Source: Nemopilema nomurai
Lineage: Eukaryota; Cnidaria; Scyphozoa; Rhizostomeae; Rhizostomatidae
Direction: 5' to 3'
NCBI GenBank assembly: GCA_003864495.1
Contig: ML133437.1
Span: 868,001 to 932,000, forward strand
DNA: 64,000 bases
Part shown: positions 11,447 through 22,496 of the stretch, in pieces
Layout: every line of letters starts with the position of its first letter
Numbering within the stretch: position 1 is the stretch's first letter
Notes under the pieces: generated by a model
What the model was told of the DNA's origin: nothing
The model's input: only the letters and a program-made list of their open reading frames with translations
The model's database searches: none
Made by a program: the position numbers and the translations under genes

Positions 11447-14400
11447 TTAGACCCATGCTTCACTGTCTGTAGTTTGTTCTTTTTTGCTTGATGCAAAAGT
11501 TTGATTTTGATCAGGGTTCCCTACAAAGAAAAAAACTTAATTTACATTTTTGTGTTTGTGTTCAATCACTTGCTGGGTTCATTTTTGACTTAATGAGAAT
11601 CGTTTAGCAAAAGAAATCTCAAAAATGAAACAGAACTATGTGTCAAATACAATGTTAATAACTCTAATCTCTAGACACACCCAGTAACTGTTTTCAGTGG
11701 TCAAAAGTGAGCTTCCTTATTATTGACTCATTGAAGAGCCCTCTGGCTATGTTCAAAGAGTCCTTAATTTGAAAACAGGTTCAAAACTTGAAGACAAAAT
11801 ACCCTGTTCTACATACAAGTTTTAGTGTCTTTAACACCATTATCATTAGCTTTCTTGTGTCATGCTGCATTTAGCATTATATTCTTCTAAATTATTTGTC
11901 ACAGATAACAAACTTATTGTAACTTATTCTTCAACAGTTAAAGAATAAAGACTGTATACCTTTTTGCCCACGTGACTGCCGTCTAGCAGCAAATTCCTGA
12001 ATGAATGCAGGAGTGCTTTGACTTTGGTTTTCTTCAGGTGCCAACACATCATTTTCATTGACTGTCTTTTTAATTCCAAAATCCTGGAAAAGAAGAATGA
12101 AAATAAATTCAGCAAGGTGAGTAATTGAGGCAGCATATGACCCATATGACTCTTGTTGTGATTTTATTTAGAGTAAATTTCTGTATAAAGTTGTAAAATG
12201 ACTCAGACTTTGATTCAGAGTTATCATAGATCAAAATGTTGATTGTTTTATCTTAAAGATTTATCATAGAAAAAAACATTCTAACCAATTAAAAAAAGAT
12301 TGATCCCAAACCTTTTCCTTTTTGTTAAGAAAATCTGGACTTGTTACTAGTCTGCTTCTGAAATTTCCACTTTCTTTTGGAGTATCCACATTTGCTGTTG
12401 TTTTGATTTTTTCTTTGTCACTTGAAGGTTTTTCTGAAAACATTGAATATACTACAATTACTTACAGAAGTAGTTGTCGCAAGCCCATGGTTGTTTTTAG
12501 AAAACCTAGCACATAACATAGCATTTAATACCCTGAGGTTAACAGGTGGTGACTACCCACAATGACACTTTGAATCACTGACAACAATATTGAACTAAGA
12601 ATCCCAATAGAATATTTATATGATGTTTCAACTTCATGATGTTATACATGCCTTCTGTCAATAATTTTGTTGTTAATTTGGTTGTAAAGGGGGAAAATTA
12701 TTTTCATACGGATGCTAGCCATATGTATTGAACCACTCTTGTTTGGAAGCGAACTCCAGCTTGCTGTTTCAAAAAGGTGCTAAGAAAAAAGTCCAAAAAC
12801 ATTTAAGACTACCCTAGTTTACTTATTAAGAGTATAGTAAAAATTCTCAAATGACTTACCATTTCTATTGTCGCTTTTCAATCTTGCTAGAAGCTGTTTC
12901 TTCCAAGCCGGAATATCATCAGTTTCATCTAGTGGTTTCAAATCATTTGTATCAAATGCTCCTCTAAACCAACAGGACTTCTGCTTTTTCTCCAAAACGG
13001 CTGCAAATTTGGTTCCTGAGCCTGGTGCCTTGCTTGTACTCTCATTACTTGTAGCTGATGAAGTGCTTTCTATCATAGACACTGGTCTTCGCTGGTTAAC
13101 CCTTACAGGATTCTTGGCCCTTAATTTTACTTTCTCAAGCTGCGAACTTGATGGGGTTAGATCTTTGTTTTCAGTCTGCGGTGTAGTTGTTTCTGTTCTA
13201 GAAGTGTCAATCTCAGTGAGATTTTTACTTTTTTCAATGTTCCTCAAATTTTCATTTGCAGTGAATAACCTATTGTCAGATGTTTTTTCATTATTTTTCC
13301 CTTTCAGAGCATCTGGCTTGGCAGAAACTCTAGGTTTTGGCTTGGGTTTAGGTGGCGGAGGTTTCCTACTTTTGGACAACAAGTCTATTCCTACTTTCAC
13401 TGAGCTGTCTGCTTTGCTTTCAGGCTCAATGGTTTTCACACCAACATCTTTCTCAATAACATCTCTTGATGTCTCTTCTTCAACGATTTGGCTTGCATTC
13501 TCTAACTTTGTCCGATTATTGACATTATCATTTTCTTTAAATGAATCGCTTTTAGCCACCCTGTTTATTTTATCTATTTTGGGTGAGCTTGACTGCCAGT
13601 TCTGTGGCTGAGAAACTTTCTCGGCACCTGTAGAGCCAATTTCGTCACCCTGGTTTGAATCTTTACCCTTGTGCTCTACTTCACTCACTTTTGCAGGTTT
13701 GTCCCCTTTAACATCAATAATAGGTCGTGAAAGAACACCATGCTCAAAAGACCCCACTCTGACTAATTTGGCCCTCAGTCGTTTTGGTAATTTTTCGTCA
13801 TCCGTATTAGAATCATCTTTCAATTCTGATTTGTCATTATCGGCACCGCTCTTGTCACTTGTCGCTGAAATGTCTGTCATTTCTGCGTCAACCTGATTTC
13901 CACCTGCCACATTCGACACACGTGAAGGTACCACAGCCTCTTGAACAATCATTTCTTCTGTGCAAGATCTCATATTAACATCTAAGTCGACAACTTTCTT
14001 GTTAGTTGATAGCTCCGCAACCATAGTACTAGAATCTACTTCTTTTAAATCTATGGAAGTCCTATTCATTGTTGGGTCTTCAGAGTCACCAGAAGAGCTG
14101 TCTTTCACCCCCGATGGATGATCGTCCTGATTAGAAGCATCAGACTGTCTTGTTCCTGCATTTGTACTAGTAGCCGAATCTTTTGGGTGTTTTTGCTGCA
14201 GACTGAAGTGTGTTTGTGAAACATCTGGCTTGGATTTTTGTTCACGGGCTTCGTCAACAAAGGGTTTCGGCCTGGGTTTAAGCTTTGGGAGTACTTTTGG
14301 CCGACTAGGGACTTTTGGTATCACCTTCTTCTTTAAAACGGGCTCGTCTTTTGAGGCTAAAGGTACCAAGGCCACTCCCACAGGTTTTGGTGCATGTGAA

Positions 14401-17400
14401 CCATCAGTATCATCTTCCCGTTCCTTGTCACGTTTTGTGCTGATTGGAGGTAACAAGGGAAAGGAGGCTTCCATTTCTGGTTTTGTTTTCTCTGAGGGAT
14501 CCATCACACTCTTATCTACAGCATCAAAATCACTGTGTAAGGCCTCTTGACTAAGTTCCATTTTTACCTTCTTCCCAAACGCTCTTGTTGGTTCTTCTTT
14601 CAAACCAATAGCATCTTTATCACTCTTGAGTTCTGATTGAATCTGGTCGTCTTTTTTTATTTGCCCTCCAAGGTCCAACTCATCCAAGGTAGCACTGTCT
14701 GTTGAGCTGGACAAAACAGACACACTTGTTTCACAAGAAGAGGTTTCTTGAGACTTCCTGAAACTATCAAATTTTTCTGTGCTTTTTACTTCCATTGCAA
14801 CATCTACTATTTCTATCTCAACATTTCTGAGTCCATGACTCTCTAAGGAGACATCTTTTTCTTCAACAGTTTGTTCCCTTACGTTACCTAGGTCTGACGT
14901 CATCTGTTGATCACTCTGAAAAGCTTCAACATAAGGACCATCCAGTCCACTAGAAGAAGAAATTTCACTTCTAGCTTCCACTCTAAAATCGGGCTTCTTC
15001 TTTTGCGGTGCAGTGCTTCCCTCTGTCTTCTTATTTTGATTTTTTAAAAAGCCATCAACACAGTCCGTTTTCGGATCGCTGTTTGTTGGCGTCTTCTTAC
15101 CTTTGTCTCCTTTCATGCTCAGCTTCTTCTTCAGTTCACTTACCGACTTCAGCCTCTCATCATCTTCCCCTGAAGATTTGTCTTTATCTTTCATTTCTGC
15201 CTTCTTCAATTGCTCATGACTCCTGTAGTCGAAACTGCCTTTAATACCACTGTCCTTACACTCACTTCTAACGGGATCTTCCTCCTTCTTCAATCCTCTT
15301 CTTTGTTTCTTGAGTTGAAGCTCCTGTAGCCAACCGGACGGCTGCTTCTCTTCAACCTGTGGCTTCTTCTCTACACTAGATGGCTTCATTACTGACGAAT
15401 CTCCACTTGACTTGGCTGTCTCTTGTCGCTTCTGACGACTGCTGATTTCTTGCTGCATCCAGGCAGGCAAAGATTTGCCATTTGAAGACTCTGTATCACC
15501 AGATTTGCTGCCTAACTCAGTGTCTTCTGCTCTTGCAGCCTTTAAAGGCTCTTTTGATTTCTTCTTCTCCAACTCCTCAAGCCAACTCGGTTTGGCTTTG
15601 ACTGCGTCTCGTACTTCTTCCTTCGCAACTTTGCTCTGGTTTGCTTGAGCTGCGTTCTTCAACAACATAGCTGACGACTGCTGGGGTTTTGGCTTAGGCT
15701 TTGGTAAGGGAGCCTTTGGGCCTACGTTCAGTTTGACATGCTCATTAATGTAGCCAGACTGGACTTTGAATGTGTTGGAGCTCAAAGGAGCAGGCGTAGC
15801 CTTTGAGTTCTCCATGGCAGCAGAACTCAAAGATCGAGATGAAGTTGATGACATCTCAGCGTCATCATCATCTGACATTACTGACTTGTCAAAAACGTTT
15901 GGTTTTTTTGAAACATCTCCAGCTGAGCGGCGTACAAGGAAAGGGGACGTTTGTGAGCCAAACACTTCTCTCTCAGTTACCAAGACCAAACTTATATCTT
16001 CTGGTGAAGGAGAGCGGCCTACTGTCAGTCTTTGTTGGCTGGGGCTACCGGCACGAGGTGAAAGAGAAGGACTGGCAACTGGTAACTTCGGGGACGCAGC
16101 AGTAGGCTTTTTGAACTGACGGGGGGATGCAGAGCCATCTCGTGGGCTTTCTTTTTCCGTCTAGAAATTCAAAAGAGAACTGTTCTCGATTTCAGGTAAA
16201 AGACAATAATTGTCTTTCAATAGCAAGAGATAGCAGTTAAGAGAGTTCAACATAGCAATTAACAATAATTCATGCGCAGTCTCAAATTTGGATGTTGAAT
16301 CAAACTTCTCATGTCAGCTCAATTTTCTCCTTACGCTTGCCTTTGCTCAACAATCCTGAGAAACTATTTCTTTGACGACTTCTAGCGGATTTAGTGCTGC
16401 TTTTGTGATCTAGTTGTTGACCTCCATTGTACTTCATTTGCAGATTACACTGTTCTCAATTAAACTAAAACTATTATTCAAATAGGATTAATCATAGAAT
16501 CACAACTAGAATTAAAATAAGTTGCTTGATAGAAATAATATTTCTACTTACATTGAAACACCCGAACTAGAGTTCAAAACATCAACCCTGTTCTTACTTA
16601 AAATTCTCTAAATGTTTGAAAAACATATTTGATAAGACCTTTGAACCTTTATTCGAACGGTGTTTGGCTTTGTACATAAAAAAGGCACACCTTTCGTGGG
16701 CTTGTCTTCTTTTTCAAGACGTTTCCGAGGTCTGACATCAATTTGTCATTAAACACTGGTGAACTGAAACGATTTTGAGGGCGATGCACTTTGGGATTTT
16801 CAATGGCTTTGGGACTGTCATCAACTTTGGGACTATCGTCGTCCATTTCAATCTGTAAACTTATTGCTCTAAAAGCGAAAGGAGAAATCGTCTTTCGTTA
16901 AATATCAAAAGATCAAAGTCAGTCATTATAGCAAAGGGAATTAGACTCATGACAAGAGCAGTAAAAATATATGAAAAAATTGCTTGATGATTTTCTTTGG
17001 AAGGAATAGCATTAGACAGAGTCAGCATACAAAGTGCTGTGTTTGACAATAGTTAAACTGCTGAAAATGGGGTGAGATAGACATAGACCCCCTACCAACA
17101 ATGTAACAAACAATATAGAGCCCTACAACATCATTTCGTAAAATAGCTTCACTTCTCAATAATCTCACGTCATTGGCATAAAACACTAAACAACAAAACT
17201 ATAGCTGTGAAAGTAATACTGCGTACCCCTCCGTTGAACCTTTGACCTCTGTTATTTTGACGGATGAACTGTCACTTGTTGCAGTCCATGCCCATGACTG
17301 AGGTCTACGCCTCTTCTGCACCCGCCGTTGGGCCAGACCTGCCTTGAATCTCTCTCTGGAGAAATCCAATGGCCTGTTGTTTGCCTTAAAATACAAACAC

Positions 17401-19213
17401 TTACTTTCAGATTTCAGCTTATAGGACATTAGCTTTAAAATATTTGATTTTGGTAGAAAGGAATTTCAATTGCCCATAAAGGATCACTACCAAACAGTCA
17501 TACTTTTAATACAAATTCAAAGGATCTTATACTCTGGAGTAAATAATTTTTCATTGTAACTTCCTTGCATAGTAGAACAGTTACAAAGCCATATTATACT
17601 GAGATGAAATATATGATGAGGTTAAACAGTTTTTCTAGAAAACACATTTTTTTCAAAATTATGGCATTTTTGATATTATAAATATAGTCTGCCCAAGGTC
17701 TAACCTCTACAACTAATTTAAAACATCTTTATTCGTAAATTTTTTACAAAGCCTTCCAAATGACAGACAGTGAAGCCAAAAAACTAAAAACTTACAAGGT
17801 TTGAAGCAAAATCAAGGTCAATGGCATCTTCCTTTTTCAGTGCTGACATGTCATCAGATGGTCCCTTGTTAAAAAAATTGCATGCATAGAAAATAAATAT
17901 CTAGCCTTCAAACTTCATATTAATACTTCATATAAAGTATTAACAAAATTTACATCAATCAATTAATACCAGCAACATTTGTGATATCAAAGTCACAGGG
18001 AAGCTTCTTCTAAGCAAAATAGGTAACTTTTTACCTACCTGGTCAGTACCTCTAATGATGGCCAAAAAGTCTTTCTACAATAAAAAAACAGTAATAGGAT
18101 GACTAAAAAGCAAAATAGAATTAAAACTTCTTGCTTCAGCCTAATAACTGATTAGTAACCTAAGGTTAAATTAATAAATAATTTAACATTCTGTTGAGTA
18201 AGACCATTGGTTTGATTCATCTATCTGATTAAAAGTATTCAAAAGATTTCCGACAAACAACAAGTTGAATCAGATTATAACATATAAGGCAAAGGCAATG
18301 AATAAAAACTATAAATATAATCTATCACTTACAGTCTCCTCATCCTCTTCTTCAAACCTTGCTATCTTCTCAACAGAGTCTGCTGGTGCTTGCCTAGCAT
18401 TTTTGCTGAGTACCTGTGAGGAGACACAAGTGTCAAGGCAAAAATAGCAATGCACAGCATTAATGGCAAGATGTCAAACACTTGTCAAAAAGTAAATACT
18501 TTCACCAGCTAAAAGCAGTCAAAGAAACTGATAAATATTTGCTCCCATGATAAATTAATAAGTTTCAGCTATTTTCAACATTTGCATCTCTTTCTAGTGT
18601 CAACAACTGGCAATACTAATGAGGTCCTAAAACTGCCAGACCAAGATTGTGAGTTATACAGTACGGCTTTACAGGGGCATTACCAATGCAGAATGCAGAA
18701 TTCACCAAAATTAGCATCTTGTTGCATGATAACAAACTTGTGACCTTCTATGTTTCAAGCAAGGTTTCCTATTTTTCAATTCAGAAATCTAGCTTCTATC
18801 TGTAGCAAAATCACTGGAGCCTTGACAGATTCAATAGAAAAAGATTAATTGAAAAATTAAAATTTGTAAAATGATTGTGTATGAGTTAGTATTATGCTTC
18901 CACATGCCTTGATAATGTTGGGTGTGTTTTGGTAAGCAAGATATCACTTTATTAAAGCCTTTTGCAGGCTCACACCTGTGTACCAATCTTTCAATACCTT
19001 TTTTATCCATATACAGAAGGTAACTTTGCTGTGGTTTTGTAGGTTCCTATTAATCATTTCCTCTAAGACCACAATGGCCTTGAGGGAACAATAAAAGGGA
19101 AATGGTTGCCATTTAAATATCAGGTGGTGTATTACAAGAAAAGTCTCATATACCTTTGCACGCTCCCTGACGTCTTTCAAAAATTCATTCTGATCCACAT
19201 CAATTGGGTCCAT
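11447..19213 (-). CDS. Large disordered Trp-motif scaffold, CRACD/phostensin-like (tentative)
   Basis: Ten coding exons join without frame conflict: 19154-19213, 18333-18413, 18039-18074, 17796-17864, 17227-17384, 16691-16868, 12860-16160, 12312-12433, 11960-12083 and 11447-11520, giving about 1,400 residues. The start Met (MDPIDVDQNEF) is the first ATG after an in-frame TAG in the upstream exon. Most of the protein comes from one 3.3-kb exon and is low-complexity, rich in Ser, Lys, Asp and Glu. A short motif, P-x-[WF]-x-x-[EQ]-[LIF] followed by Lys/Arg, recurs: PSWLEELEKKK, PAWMQQEISSR, SGWLQELQLKK, PAWKKQLLARL and PAFIQEFAARR. Lys-Pro runs (KPPPPKPKPKPR, KLKPRPKPF) look like SH3 ligands. 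The N-terminal segment FKAGLAQRRVQKRRR recalls a basic patch of CRACD. IPAWKKQLLAR resembles the phostensin/taperin N-terminus. I infer a cytoskeletal adaptor. The gene structure is firm; the family is not. Confidence 0.85.
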
Positions 19214-20370
19214 AATTTTAAGCAGCAAAGCAAGGAACCTAGAATGATATTTGAACTTATGCTGAATCAGCTCAAACTATTAACGGGATGTGGGAGATAC
19301 TGTTCATGGCTTTCTACATAATTTGGTCATATAAATTAGACCATCAAAGTCTTTGAATCAGAATTGAGCCTTCATGAAATTGCTACTTACCAGCACTTAA
19401 CTAGTATAAGTCAAAAATGACAATGACTAGTAACTAGAAAGGCTAAAACTTGCTTTAATTCTATAAGGGCTGCTAGGTGTGCTGAGACAAGGTTAAGTAT
19501 TCTTGTGTAATTTGCACATCAACTTTTAAAATTCCTGTTTCAAAACTACTTAATACATAACAGATATTTGAACAGCATTGGTGATGTCAATTGGCATTGG
19601 AAATTATAAGGAAAAATTACAAAACAAAGAGATAAAACTCTATCTTTCTTTTTTACTGATCCCTTCTGGTTCTAAAATTTAAAGGACAGAGCTAGTAGCC
19701 ACTATTTGTTGTAGTAATAAGCATGATCACATTCAAACAAATATCCATTGTGCAAGTAAGAAATTTTTCAAAATCTAAAGAGTCAGAGGTACATTACAAA
19801 ATAATTGGCCAAATTTAATTCATCAAGTGCAATTTATACTGGTTGAATTTATTTTTAATTAGCACTTTGAAGAGAAATTATAAAATAGAGGGCTACAGTT
19901 TTAAATACAAATTATGTTATATTCCAACACGACACAGTCCTCATAGCAAAACTATTTGATTTAAGATTCGAAAGCATGAATAATTTAATGAGTAATGTGC
20001 TTCATGCAAAAGTGCGAAAACAGGCAGTATGAGCAAATCTTGGCAAATCAGAATCAATAGCAAAACCTACCTCTAATTCAACTTTTACAAACGTCAACTC
20101 TGCTTCCACAAAAAGGAAGTACAAAATAAATCCCAGGAAGACAAACGCTCCTTATCTATTAAAACATTTGTCTAATCAAAAAGATCACTGCGTTTTATTT
20201 GACGTGACCGTTAATTGTGATAAGATAATTTGCTTATAACAACTTGTATCATAAACAACTGTTTTTATTTTCCCTCAGCGATAATATTATTTCCCAGGGA
20301 GTTTTTCTCACCACGAATGGTGGGCCTACGTTAGCAAACGACGCGTTATGCAAGATGAATTGATATTTAC

Positions 20371-20430
20371 CTCAAAATTCGCTATGTGACCATCTACGTG
20401 TGTCACCTGAACTTGACATCTAGGACCATA
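20371..20430 (-). other. Probable 5' UTR exon of the scaffold gene
   Basis: On the minus strand a good donor (GTAAAT) follows base 20371, and the next exon opens at 19238 after TTCTAG. Reading through, the frame of the coding start is closed by a TAG in this exon, which supports its being non-coding. The upstream edge is a guess. Confidence 0.45.
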
Positions 20431-20432
20431 GC

Positions 20433-22146
20433 ATGACAACGTCTCTGTTTGTTTTCCTCTTTATCTTCCTGTCTCTTTGCTATCGAGTTTGCAATTGTGT
20501 CTTCTTGCAAGTAATTTCGTTTGCTCCTCCGCATCCAGTAGAGTTTGGTCGCTCGCCAAAGGAAATGTTGGCCCAGGTACAATGGAAATCAAATAAATCT
20601 ATGCAACAGCAAACAAGCCTACACTTGAATTTCAACCAGACCTGCGGCATAAATTAGGTGTCATTTTAGGCGGGGGTCCCGGGGATTTGTGCCCTGTGCA
20701 ACTATTTATTCATAATATTGGCAAGAGAAATGTAAGTGACCTGTTAACTGAATTGCAAAGAACACAACTTGTCCTTACCTATATGCGGACAAGAGCAGCA
20801 CACAGGTCAATATCGTTAAACCTTGAACGCTGGAAAAGCAAATTTATATACTGGCATTTTAATTGAAAGTCGACGGGCTTCTACTCGAAGCACTGCAATT
20901 TCATTGGTCTACCTATATTTCTTGACGAAAACATCCTCTTGTTGGAAAGGGTGGGACTGTTTAAAAGGGGACATGGACTTTAAGATGGGTGGGACACAAA
21001 CCTTTGTGTCGATGCCTTTGCTTTGCAAGTTTAGTAAGTCCCGATAGTGTGATCTTGGGTCAAACGTTTGATCATGTTTCTTCAGTTCTCAAAACAAGAG
21101 AAAGGGGGCGAGAAAGCAAGAGAGGAAGAGAAAGGGGGTATTCAGGGCCCAGGAAAGTGTTCATCTATAGATGCTTTCTGTGACCTTTCTCCTAGTTTAG
21201 AATAAATTTCACTTTTAAGCAAATTCGCCTAATTCACGCTGCAAATGTGATTGGAGAATTTGATCCTCTTTAAAATGTAGTCTCCTTCCAGCCCTGTGTA
21301 TCGACGTTGATTCCCGTAGAAGATAAATAGAAAAGAACCTAGGAGCGGTCCTTGAGGTGCCCCCTTGGATGAAGTTGTTGAGCTCTGTCCTCTTGATGGC
21401 TTGCTTAGTTTCACAAAGGCTAATTTCCATACTTTCCCTGCACACGAAGGCATATAAACCCCTTAAGTTACGTAGTATCTTCACCTTTTAAAGATGGGAA
21501 GAGCCTTGACAATCTTTTCATGTCTCAAGTACTTTCTTGGCCAAGGGCACAATTTGGATGTTGCCAATGTGCTCATACGTACAACAATAAGAATTAGTAT
21601 GTGTATACAATCAATGCACCTAGATAAATCGCAAAAAGCAAACTTCGCGAGTTTTTGTACTTTTCTCAGGTTTACAAAGCTTTGTAATCATAAAACCAAT
21701 GCCTTTCATTTGCTTAAGCAATCAAATTTCCATTGAAAAATTAGATCAAACAGCAAAAGAGGTGTTAAGGCTATTGTTTTTATATTTGTCTTCATCTTTT
21801 TATCTTTATCTGTGTTTAATCAATGAGGATTGCTACTGGGACTCACTAATTGACCAACAGTTGACTAGAGTATTTTTTTGGATTTTGTCTGGAACAGCTG
21901 GATGAGAAGTTAAGAATTGCTCAACGACCAGCTACTTCTGGAAAGACTGATACCCAACACTGCTTGGTTAGGAAAACTTTGACCTGCCAGTCCGGTTTTG
22001 TCGACTTTAGGCCGTCTCATTGTATTCTAACAAAAAATAAAATGTCTCTTTTGCCTGGTGTACGTTGCTCGGAATATTATTTGATTGTCTATATACTTAT
22101 AAAGGCATTTTTGACTTACAATATTAAACAACATGTTTTCAATTGA
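20433..22146 (+). CDS. Candidate small secreted protein, two exons (weak)
   Basis: An ATG at 20433 opens 48 codons that end exactly at a CAG/GTAC donor (20576) in phase 0. The first 20-25 residues form a hydrophobic leader (SLFVFLFIFLSLCY) ending in Cys-rich residues, followed by APPHPVEFGRSPKEMLAQ. An acceptor at 21897 continues in phase 0 with LDEKLRIAQRPATS and stays open to a stop at 22144-22146, about 130 residues in all. The last 30 codons look like AT-rich non-coding sequence, so the second exon may instead splice out early, for example at a GTTAGG near 21967. It would sit head to head with the scaffold gene, sharing a promoter near 20400. No family is recognised. It may be a chance open frame. 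Confidence 0.3.
21229..21453 (-). mobile_element. Decayed LINE-type reverse transcriptase fragment
   Basis: The minus-strand translation contains KGAPQGPLLGSFLFIFY, close to the G-[VA]-PQG-S-x-LGP-LLF-x-IY motif shared by LINE reverse transcriptases. Flanking frames are not recognisable and no catalytic YxDD block is visible, so this would be a short dead remnant. Confidence 0.35.
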
Positions 22147-22496
22147 TTCGAGGGACAATTCACTCTTGCAAATAGCGTACGAGATCTAAGCGAAAACAAT
22201 AAGATTTCCAAGGAATTTTTGATAAAACAATAGGATTTTCTCAAAAGGTATACGAGATTTTTTGAAGAGATTTGCCCCTCGAATTTATTGGCCTTTTTTC
22301 GAGGGTGGTCTCTTGCAAGAAATGTACGCAACATCTCCTGAGAGAGGACTGGTAACGAATTCAAGCGACATGCGCAACAATTCACGATCGACCATCTTGC
22401 TTCGAACTGGTCTACGGCGTGATGTCGACCAAGAATCGTAAGTTTTGATAGGGAAATACACACTTCGTCGACCTAGGAATTTGCAAGGGAGGTAAC

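Noticed and set aside
12868..13611. 247-residue plus-strand open frame
   Set aside because: It is antisense to the giant exon of the scaffold gene. The minus frame is longer, has coherent splice borders and protein-like composition.
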